Assembly (NCBI GenBank): GCA_041394845.1
Contig: JAWKHL010000001.1
Coordinates: forward strand, 434,001 to 498,000
Direction of reading: 5' to 3'
Length of the DNA stretch: 64,000 bases
Source: JAHCHG01 sp041394845
Lineage (GTDB): Bacteria > Acidobacteriota > Blastocatellia > Pyrinomonadales > Pyrinomonadaceae
Made by a program: the position numbers and the translations under genes. The notes under the pieces were generated by a model, which ran no database searches, was not told the origin of the DNA, and was given only the letters and a program-made list of their open reading frames with translations. Shown one piece after another: positions 1-7,743 of this stretch (its first letter is position 1; every line of letters begins with the position of its first letter).

Positions 1-699
1 AAATCTTTACCGCAACCGCACGCGGTTTTGGGCGAAAGTTATTGGTGGTTTGATTGGAACTGGGAAAAAGCCGAAGAAAAGTTGAAATTCGCCATCGAAC
101 TCGATCCGAACTATGCACTTTCACATTACAAATATGCCCGCTTTCTGATTATTCAGCGGAGATTTGCCGAATCCGAAAGCGAACTCAAAAAAGCAATCGA
201 AATCGAGCCTTTCTCGCCGCTTTTTCATTCCGGTTTATGCGAACTTTATTCATCGGACAACAAAATTGACAAGGCGATTTCCGCTTGTCTTTACGCCAAA
301 CAGATTGAGCCGTCTTATTGGCAAATCAGAAAATTGCTTTTCTGGCTTTATGTTAAAAAAGAAATGTATGACGAAATGGATGAAATGTATCTGGGGAAAT
401 TATCTTCGGCTGAAAGACAAAAAAATCCGCTGGCAATCGCCGTGGCAAAAAAAGACTTGAGTTCAAATTGGCGTTATGAAATTAATCAACCCGTCACCGG
501 TGGAAATGAACAGCCGATTATTTTGGCAAAGTTTTATCTAAAATTGGGCGAAAAGGAAAAGGCGCTCGATTATCTTGAAAAAGCCCTTGAAAAACGGGAT
601 TCGGCTTTACCGTTCGTCAATGCCGATTTTAATTTCGATTCGCTTCGAAAAGAAAAGCGTTTTGTCGCTCTGATGCAGAAAATCGGTTTGCAAAAATAA
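1..699 (+). CDS. TPR-repeat protein, C-terminal part (cut by window edge)
   Basis: The reading frame is open from base 1, so this is the end of a longer protein. About 230 residues are visible. They contain tetratricopeptide-like helical pairs (for example YALSHYKYARFLIIQRRF and EPSYWQIRKLLFWLYVKKEM) and end with a further TPR-like pair around EKEKALDYLEKALEK. In Acidobacteriota this arrangement is common at the C-terminus of large regulators that start with a winged-helix or Ser/Thr kinase domain, but that part lies outside the window, so the function is open. TPR arrays mediate protein contacts. The first internal start candidate (TTG at 28) is probably not the real start, because coding potential continues upstream of it. 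Confidence 0.75.
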   Translation, partial: KSLPQPHAVLGESYWWFDWNWEKAEEKLKFAIELDPNYALSHYKYARFLIIQRRFAESESELKKAIEIEPFSPLFHSGLCELYSSDNKIDKAISACLYAKQIEPSYWQIRKLLFWLYVKKEMYDEMDEMYLGKLSSAERQKNPLAIAVAKKDLSSNWRYEINQPVTGGNEQPIILAKFYLKLGEKEKALDYLEKALEKRDSALPFVNADFNFDSLRKEKRFVALMQKIGLQK

Positions 700-725
700 A
701 CGTCGAGTCATTTTTTACAACTTCA

Positions 726-979
726 TTAGGTTGGGGTTGAATTCTTGCGCCGGTTCTTTTCAAATAAAACTATCAGAAAAAAACCAGTCAAATAAGCCGC
801 AAAACCGAGCCATTCAAAAGTTCTGCCCATTGCGATGGAAAGGATTGGATTATTTTCCAAACCCAATACTTTTACATAATCAAAGTATTGCAAAATTTCG
901 ATCGAACGACGAAAGTGATGCCGTCAATCGGAATATCTTCAAAAATTCCTTCTTTAGTGTTTGCCTGCCAGGCACGAGT
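726..979 (-). pseudogene. decayed membrane-protein gene remnant
   Basis: No intact ORF is present, but the minus strand reads as protein in two frames. One frame gives WQANTKEGIFEDIPIDGITF. After a shift near 895 another gives VKVLGLENNPILSIAMGRTF, followed by a hydrophobic segment (FAAYLTGFFLIVLFEK) and a stop at 726-728. This looks like the C-terminus of a small membrane protein with a frameshift and no 5' end. The family is not recognised. The upstream side ends exactly at the perfect inverted repeat at 979-1020, which may mark an insertion or deletion point. Confidence 0.4.
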
Positions 980-1020
980 GATAGGTCCACATCGTCGAGA
1001 ACGACGATGTGGACCTATCA
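979..1020. repeat. perfect 19-bp inverted repeat with 4-base loop
   Basis: The arms 979-997 and 1002-1020 are exact reverse complements (TGATAGGTCCACATCGTCG on the left), separated by AGAA. There is no T-tract, so it is not a typical terminator. It lies between two decayed minus-strand gene remnants and contains the stop codon of one of them. It could be a palindromic mobile repeat or the scar of a recombination event. Confidence 0.85.
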
Positions 1021-1438
1021 GCATAACCGTTCGGCGACGCGATCCGGAAGATGGTCCGCCGGACGCTTTTCATACTTTCCCTCCGGAGTCTTTTCGGTTT
1101 CGGTTTCGTCGAGAAGTATGTCAGTAATTAGCGGACGTCGGTAAAGGCCGAAGGGGTTGTCCGATCATCAGCCAGCGGTTTTTGGCCCGAGCAAAATCCG
1201 CATATTTCCGAGCCTCACCCGGTTTATTGGCCAAAAGCGCAAGTCTGGCTTTTAAGACGAAGGCTTCGTAGCTTTTCGGGTTTTTCGGCAAAGCCTGCCC
1301 GGCCGCGGCGAATTTTCCCAGTTTGAAAAGCCCGGCCGCCGTTTCGGTCGTTGGCGGTTTTTCCACGTTCTTCTGGGCGAATAGAAAAGAGCCGGAACAA
1401 AAGATCAAAAGCGGAAATATAAATCGAAGGTGTTTCAT
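1018..1438 (-). pseudogene. secreted TPR-type protein, truncated and frameshifted
   Basis: The start at 1438 encodes a clear signal peptide (MKHLRFIFPLLIFCSGSFLFAQ). It is followed by one or two TPR-like helices (AGLFKLGKFAAAGQALPKNP, then YEAFVLKARLALLANKPGEA). The frame stops at 1121, about 105 residues in. Reading continues in another frame as YRRPLITDILLDETETEK and HLPDRVAERL to a stop at 1018-1020, which suggests a frameshift near 1160. Similar N-termini occur on secreted TPR or aspartic-protease proteins of Acidobacteriota, but no protease domain remains here. AGGGGATGAG precedes the start. It is probably non-functional, although a short secreted peptide cannot be excluded. Confidence 0.45.
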
Positions 1439-1622
1439 AACTCATCCCCTGAGTTTTTGTTTGGAGACCGTTTTGCAACTCGGTTTTACCGGAATATTGC
1501 GGGATGGCCATTATGACATGAGAATTGCCGGAATTGTTTAAGAGGAGGCAAAAAGTTTGTTAAAAATGTAAAATTTTCGCGAATCCGAAAAAAATACCGG
1601 TCGGCAAAGGGCAAAAGTTTCT

Positions 1623-1910
1623 TCATTGTCCGGCCCGGACGATCTCCAAGATGATCCCGAACGGGTCTTCGAAAATGATCGCCTCCAAAGCGCCTTTGTC
1701 CGATCTTTTTTCGTTCAGAATTTTTTCTCCCTTGGTTTTTAAACGGGCCGCCGTTTCTCTGAGGTCGGCGGTTTCGAAAACCATCATATAAAACGGCATC
1801 GCCTCCGGATATTCGTTTTTGACCGGATCGAGCCCCTCTCTGAAATGAAGCATGAAACCGAAGGTGTTATCCCGGTGGCCGAACGTCCATATCTTAATTG
1901 ACGGAGAAAT
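1623..1910 (-). pseudogene. VOC/glyoxalase-like fragment
   Basis: The frame encodes about 95 residues resembling the second half of a vicinal-oxygen-chelate domain: a strand (FGFMLHFREG), then MPFYMMVFETADLRETAARL and the typical ending AIIFEDPFGIILEIV. A complete VOC domain has about 115-130 residues, and the first beta-alpha-beta unit with the metal-binding His is absent. The frame is open upstream only into the antisense-like overlap with the araC-type gene, and no convincing start codon or ribosome site is seen. I read it as a 5'-deleted gene, formerly downstream of the regulator. A short functional half-domain that dimerises is possible but less likely. Confidence 0.45.
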
Positions 1911-1930
1911 ACGGCGCTGTGCAAAAGTCG

Positions 1931-2845
1931 CTATTTTGCGGAAAGTTTCCGGTGGCGGAATTCTCCGGGCGAACTGTTGAAACGGCTTTTGAAGAGGCGG
2001 GCGAACGAACTGGGATTTTCGTATCCGACGCTGAGACAAATATCGGTGATCGAAAGATCCTCTTTTTCGATCATTTGACGGGCCTTTTCAAGACGGACCC
2101 CGGTCAAATATTGATGCGGCGTTTTCTCGAAAACCGTCTTAAAAAGCCGCAGAAAATGAAAAGGCGAAAGGCAGGCGATCCGCGCCAGCCGCTCCAGATC
2201 GATCGGTTCGGCGTAACAGGATTCGATGAAATCTCGGGCCAGCGACAGGCGTTTGTAGATCTCCAGTCTGGTCGAACGGCGGACGAGAGGCAGTTTTTCG
2301 ATCTCTCCGAGAGTTTGAAGATGTTCCCGGAGAAGAGTTTCGATAAGCCCGGCGCATTTTTCATCGAGCCAGATCTGCGACGTGCCGGAGCCGCGGCTGA
2401 TCTCTCGATGAAGATTCTCAATTTGAGGAAAGAGCGAAGATGCGGCCGGACGAAGATTCTGAAAAAAGGTCATCGGGCGATCTTCGCCGCGATGCGGGTC
2501 ATCAAGCAGATCCCGGTGCGAATGTTCGAAGACGCTGAGAACTTCCCGGTCGAGTTGATCCCGGAAAAAGATGCAGAACGAATCGACATCTTCGTTCGAT
2601 AAAATGTAACTCGAATAGTTTTGGTCGTTGTTGATGACGAGAAATTTTCCCTCTCGGACGGCTATCGGAACGGAGTTGATCTCATAGATCTCCGTCCCTT
2701 TGAGACAGGTTTTGATCGAAAGCGGAGCGGTGTGTTCGGAAAAAGAGACCTCGCAGGTCCGGGCGTAAACGACCACGTTCTCCCGGTGAAAAAAGGAAAA
2801 ATCCGCCTCGTTGTTGAATTGTCCGGGAAAACGTCTAAGGATCAT
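1931..2845 (-). CDS. AraC-family transcriptional regulator
   Basis: This 304-residue protein has an N-terminal cupin-like sensing region (residues about 1-120, with KGTEIYEINSVPIAVREGKF). Its C-terminal AraC/XylS DNA-binding domain spans about 200-300 and has two helix-turn-helix motifs: IDLERLARIACLSPFHFLRL and the conserved second-helix pattern SITDICLSVGYENPSSFARL followed by FKSRFNSSPGEFR. The length is normal for the family. The ATG at 2845 has GGAGG eight bases upstream. The ligand and targets are unknown. The only downstream neighbour is a VOC-domain fragment, so a former metabolic partner gene may have decayed. The long 5' region (2846-3182) carries a repeat hairpin and may hold its promoter. 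Confidence 0.9.
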   Translation of the reverse strand: MILRRFPGQFNNEADFSFFHRENVVVYARTCEVSFSEHTAPLSIKTCLKGTEIYEINSVPIAVREGKFLVINNDQNYSSYILSNEDVDSFCIFFRDQLDREVLSVFEHSHRDLLDDPHRGEDRPMTFFQNLRPAASSLFPQIENLHREISRGSGTSQIWLDEKCAGLIETLLREHLQTLGEIEKLPLVRRSTRLEIYKRLSLARDFIESCYAEPIDLERLARIACLSPFHFLRLFKTVFEKTPHQYLTGVRLEKARQMIEKEDLSITDICLSVGYENPSSFARLFKSRFNSSPGEFRHRKLSAK

Positions 2846-2892
2846 CTTTACAACCTCCGGAAAATATTGCTTTATTAAAATGAGCGGTAAAT

Positions 2893-3068
2893 GGTTAATT
2901 ACTGTGTAAATTAAAAAAATTACAGTTTAGTGATGGGTGATGGGTGATGGGTGAAAAGTTAAACAGATAATATCAGACAGCAGATCCGGATAATCGGAAA
3001 ATTAAGTTTTATCCCATCACCCATCACCTATCACCCATCACAAATTAATTTACAGAGTATTAATTGTA
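2893..3068. repeat. heptamer-type (GGTGATG) inverted repeat element
   Basis: Tandem words GTGATGG run from 2930 to 2954, and their reverse complement (CCCATCAC words) runs from 3013 to 3041, so a long hairpin can form. Outside the words, an imperfect box (TTAATTACTGTGTAAATTAA near 2896-2915, and its complement-like partner TTAATTTACAGAGTATTAAT near 3046-3065) extends the symmetry. Together these fill most of the 337-base gap between araC and the acyl-CoA dehydrogenase gene. No gene is seen in the gap. Confidence 0.8.
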
Positions 3069-3182
3069 ACTGTGATTCTTGTTACAACCGATCCATTCGG
3101 GCATCGGTTTTGAACGAACCGCTTTTGTGCCTTAAGCTTAACAAAATTATCAAACGACCGGGGAAAATTGATAAAAAAAATT

Positions 3183-4367
3183 ATGAACTTTGAATTTTCA
3201 GACAAAACGAAAGATCACTTGGGGCGTCTCGGGGCGTTTATGGACGAGCATATTTATCCGAACGAAGAGCGCTATCACCGGGAAATAGATGCGGGCGAGC
3301 GCTGGGAACCGCTCGGTTTGATCGAGGAATTGAAGGAAAAAGCGCGCGATGCGGGGCTCTGGAACTTGTTTTTGCCGGACGTTTCGGGGCTGACGAATCT
3401 GGAATACGCTCCGCTGGCCGAGATGATGGGCCGGGTTTACTGGTCGGCGGAGGTTTTTAATTGTTCGGCGCCGGATACGGGCAATATGGAGGTTCTTCAT
3501 CTTTACGGCACCGATGAGCAGAAGCGGCAGTGGCTCGAACCGTTGCTTGAGGGTCGGATCCGTTCGTGTTTTTCGATGACCGAACCGGAGGTGGCTTCGT
3601 CGGACGCGACCAACATTTGCGCTTCGATCAAAAGGGACGGCGACGAATATGTCTTGAACGGCCGCAAATGGTGGTCGTCCGGGGCGGGCGACGCTCGTTG
3701 CCGGCTGTCGATCTTTATGGGCAAAACGGACGAAAACGCTCCGAAGCATCTACAGCAATCGATGATCCTGGTTCCGATGGACGCCCCCGGCGTCAAGGTG
3801 GAAAGGGTCCTCAAGGTCTTCGGTTTTGACGACGCCCCGAATGGGCACGCCGAGGTTGCTTTTGAAAACGTCCGGGTGCCCAAAGAAAATCTTTTGCTCG
3901 GCGAAGGGCGCGGTTTCGAGATCGCCCAGGGAAGGCTCGGACCGGGGCGCGTTCATCATTGCATGCGTTTGATCGGTCTGGCCGAACGGTCTTTGGATCT
4001 GATGAAGGCCAGGGCCGGAGGGCGGGTCGCTTTCGGCAAACCGCTGACTCAACAGGGAGTCATCCGGCGGTGGATCGCCGAATCGCGGAACGAGATCGAA
4101 CAGGCGCGTTTGCTGGTTCTGAAAACCGCCTGGATGATGGACGAGGTCGGCAGCAAGGCGGCCCGCCGGGAGATCGCCATGATCAAAGCGGTCGTTCCTT
4201 CGATGGCCTTAAAGGTGATCGACCGGGCCGTCCAGACCCACGGCGGAGCCGGCGTTTGTCAGGATTTTCCGCTGGCCTTTGCCTGGACCATCGCCCGCAT
4301 GTTGCGCATCGCCGACGGGCCCGACGAGGTGCATTTGGAATCGATTGCCAAGATGGAACTGAGATAG
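3183..4367 (+). CDS. acyl-CoA dehydrogenase family protein
   Basis: This 394-residue flavoprotein should catalyse FAD-dependent alpha,beta-desaturation of acyl-CoA. The full family layout is visible. The N-terminal helical domain has DEHIYPNE. The middle beta domain has the FAD/substrate motif CFSMTEPEVASSDATN. The C-terminal helical domain has QTHGGAGVCQDFPLAFAW. The closing DGPDEVHLESIAKMEL is typical of long-chain or ACAD10/11-like members. I place the start at ATG 3183. A TTG at 3168 in the same frame has GGGGA closer upstream and is an alternative. The gene stands alone and ends 27 bases before a bidirectional terminator shared with the convergent GAF gene. The acyl chain preference cannot be read. 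Confidence 0.92.
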   Translation: MNFEFSDKTKDHLGRLGAFMDEHIYPNEERYHREIDAGERWEPLGLIEELKEKARDAGLWNLFLPDVSGLTNLEYAPLAEMMGRVYWSAEVFNCSAPDTGNMEVLHLYGTDEQKRQWLEPLLEGRIRSCFSMTEPEVASSDATNICASIKRDGDEYVLNGRKWWSSGAGDARCRLSIFMGKTDENAPKHLQQSMILVPMDAPGVKVERVLKVFGFDDAPNGHAEVAFENVRVPKENLLLGEGRGFEIAQGRLGPGRVHHCMRLIGLAERSLDLMKARAGGRVAFGKPLTQQGVIRRWIAESRNEIEQARLLVLKTAWMMDEVGSKAARREIAMIKAVVPSMALKVIDRAVQTHGGAGVCQDFPLAFAWTIARMLRIADGPDEVHLESIAKMELR

Positions 4368-4393
4368 AAGAAGGCCGCGCTTGATCGAAGAAA

Positions 4394-4430
4394 TAAAAAA
4401 AGCCGCTCAGAGGTTCTGAGCGGCTTTTTC
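4394..4430. terminator. bidirectional intrinsic terminator
   Basis: The stem GCCGCTCAGA / TCTGAGCGGC (4402-4411 with 4415-4424) has a three-base loop. It is preceded by an A-run and followed by a T-run, so it works in both directions between two convergent genes. Confidence 0.95.
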
Positions 4431-4446
4431 CTGAGATCTATCGATC

Positions 4447-6708
4447 TTAAACGGTTGCTCCGGGGTAACCGGAACCGAGTTTGGATTCTTCGCCTTCGGC
4501 CAGATTATTGACCACTTCATAGTGGAAATAATCAAACCGTTGGACGACCGACGGCTGAACGCGTTTGTCGTACATCTCGCGCGAACGGTCGATGGCTTCC
4601 CGCAGGCGGTCGTAGAGATCGCCTGCGTCGCGGCCCTCTTTGACCTTTTGTTCGTTGTACAACTTGATCTCCGAAACAAGCAGTCGGGCGAAGCGACGGG
4701 CGTCGTTATGAAGACGGCGTTCTTCTTCGCTGACCTCGATCGGCAGATCGACGTTCCTGTCGCTGAAGCGGGTTTTTGCCGACGGCGGCGCAACGGGCTG
4801 AGCGACCTCTTCAACCGGTTCTTCAACAGTTTCTTCGACCGATTCTTCGACCGATTCTTCGGCCGCACTGACGGTTTCTTCCGGTTCGCTTTCGGGGGAA
4901 TGGAAGGTTTCGAAGGCCGCATCTTGTTGAGAGGCGGATACGTCCTCGATGCTTTCCTCGACGCTTTCCATCGAAGGCATTTCGGCGGCTTCAAAGGTTT
5001 CTTCGACCGGCTCTGCGAACTGAACCGGCGACGAATTGAGATCCTGATTGGTTTCAAACGGATATTCGGACGGCGATGAAATGGTAAAGCTGTCTTCCGT
5101 TTCCAAAGACTCTACAACCGTTTCTTCGACTTCTTCTTCGTCTGACATATCGTATTCGACCGGAGCGGAAAAGCTGTCGGTGTATTCGGGAATCACTTCT
5201 TCGGTTTCGCTTTCGGTCATTTCTTCCTCAACCGCCGAAACCGGTTCTTCTCCTTGAAACTCTTCTTCGGCCGCGTGCATTTCAATGACTTCCGCATCTT
5301 CGTAGACCGGCTCGCTTTCTTCTTCGGCGACTTCGACTGTTTCGGGTTGGGTTTGAACCTCTTCGATCAAATCATCATCATAAGCGGCGAAATCCTGCTG
5401 AACGCTTTCCAGCGAATCTTCTTCATTAGCCGATAAAGTGTAGGTTTCCTCTTCGACCGCTTCTTCCTCGTCGGACGAAAAGGCGTAAGTCTCTTCTTCG
5501 ACTGCTTCTTCTTCCTCGGCGGTTTCTTCGGCGACGAAAGAATCGGAGACTCCGAAAACCGTTTCCTCTTCGGCTTCTTCGGCTTCTTCGGAAACTCCGA
5601 AAACCGTTTCTTCCTCTTCCGTCATTTCGTAAGCCGTTTGAGTTTCGACCGCTTCGACTTCGTCTTCGACGGTTTCGACCTCTTCTTCCATTTCCTCCGG
5701 TTCGGCCGGTTGAGCGAAATACTGACTGCTTACGGGTTCTGCCGTTTCCTCTTGATAAGAGGTTTCGGTTTCTTCCGGCTGGTGACTTTCGACCGTTTCG
5801 GAAACGGGTTCTTCGACCTCTTCCGAGACTGTTTCCGGCTGAGAATGAGTGACGGTTCTGACCATGCCTCGGCTGAATTTATTGTTTTGCGCGGCGGCCA
5901 GCAGTTCGACCGTCAAACCGGCCACGCTGACCAGCGTTTCCAGAGCTTCGAGATTGACCTTTTCACCATCTTCACCGTTATCGGCGTAAATGGCCGCAAC
6001 TCCGCGTCCCCGGGCAATCAGGGGGATGGCGAACATTTTGGCCGGTTTGCCGAAATCGAGCCGGAGCAAATATTCGGGATCATCGGAATAATTCCCGTAA
6101 ACGCTTTCGATGACGCTCAGAGAGCGGACCGAATCGCCCAGCATGGTGGATGACGAAACCGGAAATACGATCTCGCTGATCGTTCCCTCTTCCTGATTTT
6201 CTTCCTTGCCGAAAACCCGCCAGCCGACAAAATGCTGATTTTTAACGACAAAAAAGGCTCCTCTGGGGGTGAACTTGGCGGCGTGATCAATCAGGGCTTT
6301 CAATATGGCCGATTGTGAGTTCTGGCTGCTGATTTCGTAGATTGCATCCCTTATTTCTTTAAGGTTGGCGGCCGGAACTTCGGCGGCGGCTTCGGTTTCT
6401 TTCCTTTGGGCTTTGGTCAGTTCTTCAGCTTCAGCAATCGCCTGAGCGGTAATCGTCGCACCTTCATCGCGGGCCAGCCGCAAATGCTCGACGACCGACT
6501 CTTTAAATCCTTCGTCTAATTCTTTGTCTGTTTCGAGGCGGGCCGAAAAGTCTTTAAAAACCCCGTCCAAATGTGATTTATGGCTCTCAAGTTCAGTATC
6601 TATTTTTTGCTGAAACTGGGAAACCTCCTGACGCATATCGTCAAGAACCTTCTTGAGATAACTCTCGAATTCAGTTCTCAAACTCTGTTCGAGTTCTTCA
6701 CTATTCAC
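4447..6708 (-). CDS. GAF-like protein with very long Glu-rich disordered region
   Basis: This 753-residue protein has three parts. Residues about 1-115 are coiled-coil-like (LRTEFESYLKKVLDDMRQEV). Residues about 120-275 look like a GAF-type sensor domain (FFVVKNQHFVGWRVFG, then FAIPLIARGRGVAAIYAD). Residues about 290-640 are a low-complexity stretch dominated by Glu, with Val, Thr and Ser. The last 100 residues form a compact conserved-looking helical domain (EEERRLHNDARRFARLLVSE, then YDRLREAIDRSREMY and FDYFHYEVVNNLAEG). The start is GTG at 6708 with GGAGG eight bases upstream. It is cytoplasmic: there is no signal or membrane segment. I infer a scaffold or signalling role. The C-terminal domain recurs in Acidobacteriota proteins as far as I recall, but has no known function. 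Confidence 0.8.
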   Translation of the reverse strand: MNSEELEQSLRTEFESYLKKVLDDMRQEVSQFQQKIDTELESHKSHLDGVFKDFSARLETDKELDEGFKESVVEHLRLARDEGATITAQAIAEAEELTKAQRKETEAAAEVPAANLKEIRDAIYEISSQNSQSAILKALIDHAAKFTPRGAFFVVKNQHFVGWRVFGKEENQEEGTISEIVFPVSSSTMLGDSVRSLSVIESVYGNYSDDPEYLLRLDFGKPAKMFAIPLIARGRGVAAIYADNGEDGEKVNLEALETLVSVAGLTVELLAAAQNNKFSRGMVRTVTHSQPETVSEEVEEPVSETVESHQPEETETSYQEETAEPVSSQYFAQPAEPEEMEEEVETVEDEVEAVETQTAYEMTEEEETVFGVSEEAEEAEEETVFGVSDSFVAEETAEEEEAVEEETYAFSSDEEEAVEEETYTLSANEEDSLESVQQDFAAYDDDLIEEVQTQPETVEVAEEESEPVYEDAEVIEMHAAEEEFQGEEPVSAVEEEMTESETEEVIPEYTDSFSAPVEYDMSDEEEVEETVVESLETEDSFTISSPSEYPFETNQDLNSSPVQFAEPVEETFEAAEMPSMESVEESIEDVSASQQDAAFETFHSPESEPEETVSAAEESVEESVEETVEEPVEEVAQPVAPPSAKTRFSDRNVDLPIEVSEEERRLHNDARRFARLLVSEIKLYNEQKVKEGRDAGDLYDRLREAIDRSREMYDKRVQPSVVQRFDYFHYEVVNNLAEGEESKLGSGYPGATV

Positions 6709-6909
6709 TTTAATTATCCTCCGTATGTTGAAAACACAGCTCTCTTTTTAGGGATGAAATGGCTGGCGATTCTGAGTAGATTATAACACCCTTCGGGAAA
6801 AGATAGCATCTGCGAAGAAATGCCACACACAAGATTATGAACAATTTTGTGTTTTGATGTCAAGAAATAGTTTAAAAACAGGGCAAAAATTGTTAAAAAA
6901 GGTTGTTTG

Positions 6910-7052
6910 GGGGTTAAATACTCTGTAATTTAGGGTTTCTGATACTTTGAAATCTCAGATCTCGGGTCTCAAATTTCGGAAATTTATTTTGCATCGGAAA
7001 AAAGCGATTTTAAGGTTTGAGATCCGAGATTCTTAAACATTTATATTACAAA
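6910..7052. repeat. repeat element with GATCTCA-type words and outer box
   Basis: The 347-base gap between the GAF gene and nfu holds TTAAATACTCTGTAATTTA near 6914-6932, a near copy of the outer box at 3046-3065 on the other strand. This is followed by words such as AATCTCAGATCTCGGGTCTC near 6951-6970 and the partly complementary GTTTGAGATCCGAGATTCTT near 7015-7034. The architecture matches the other word-type hairpins in the window. No gene is seen here. Confidence 0.65.
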
Positions 7053-7055
7053 ACA

Positions 7056-7625
7056 TTAGACGGCAACGACCTCGATCTCTTCGTCGATTTCATCGCGGAT
7101 CATATTTTCGATCGCCATCAGCGTTCCGGTCAATGAACTGGGGCAACTGCCGCAGGCTCCCTGATAGCGGATTTTGAGGGTTTTTTCCTCGAGCCCGAGG
7201 ATTTCCAGCCAACCGCCGTCGCTGGCCAGATAGGGGCGGATTCTTTCATCGAGGAGTTCATTGATCTCGGCGATGACCGGATCGTCGTTGAGAGCCGCGG
7301 CGATGGCGCCGCCGACCTCTCGGGCCGCAGTTCCGTTTCCGTTGCCTCCCCCGCCGACCGACTCGGCCGCCCGGATCGGCACGGCCAGAACGGGAAGAAT
7401 CTCGTCCCATTCGGACTCATCGGTTTTTTCGACCGTGATCATCTTGTCCATATAAAACACCGAAACCACGTCCCCCACGTCAAAGAGAGATTTGGCCAGT
7501 TGATCATCGGCGGCCTTTTCGGCCGAATCGAACGAATGCGAGGTTCCGTAACTGACCGGTTCTCTTAAAATAAATTTGACGGCGTTCGGGTTAGGTGTTT
7601 CCTGTATATCTGCAATTTTTGGCAT
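7056..7625 (-). CDS. Nfu-type Fe-S cluster scaffold/carrier protein
   Basis: This 189-residue protein has an N-terminal Nfu_N-like domain (residues 1-85, beginning PKIADIQETPNPNAVKFIL). A Gly/Ala linker (SVGGGGNGNGTAAREVGG) leads to a C-terminal NifU-like domain (about 115-189). That domain carries the conserved CxxC in YQGACGSCPSSLTGT, which binds a bridging [4Fe-4S] cluster between two subunits. The family delivers assembled clusters to apo-proteins in the cytoplasm. Nfu_N plus NifU_C is the layout known from mitochondrial NFU1 and many bacteria. No isc/suf gene is adjacent, so it appears to be a stand-alone carrier. AGAGAG lies about ten bases before the ATG. Confidence 0.93.
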   Translation of the reverse strand: MPKIADIQETPNPNAVKFILREPVSYGTSHSFDSAEKAADDQLAKSLFDVGDVVSVFYMDKMITVEKTDESEWDEILPVLAVPIRAAESVGGGGNGNGTAAREVGGAIAAALNDDPVIAEINELLDERIRPYLASDGGWLEILGLEEKTLKIRYQGACGSCPSSLTGTLMAIENMIRDEIDEEIEVVAV

Positions 7626-7743
7626 CTTATAAAAACTCTCTTAAATCATTATCAAAATAAAAGATTCTTATTAATCTTTACATTTTTGTCAACATTATAA
7701 CAAATCTCCGGCGGGATTTCATCGGACGCCGGCAGTTTTTTAA

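Noticed and set aside
731..1144. 137-codon plus-strand frame at the window start
   Set aside because: It crosses the perfect inverted repeat and lacks a ribosome site. The minus strand shows protein remnants here.
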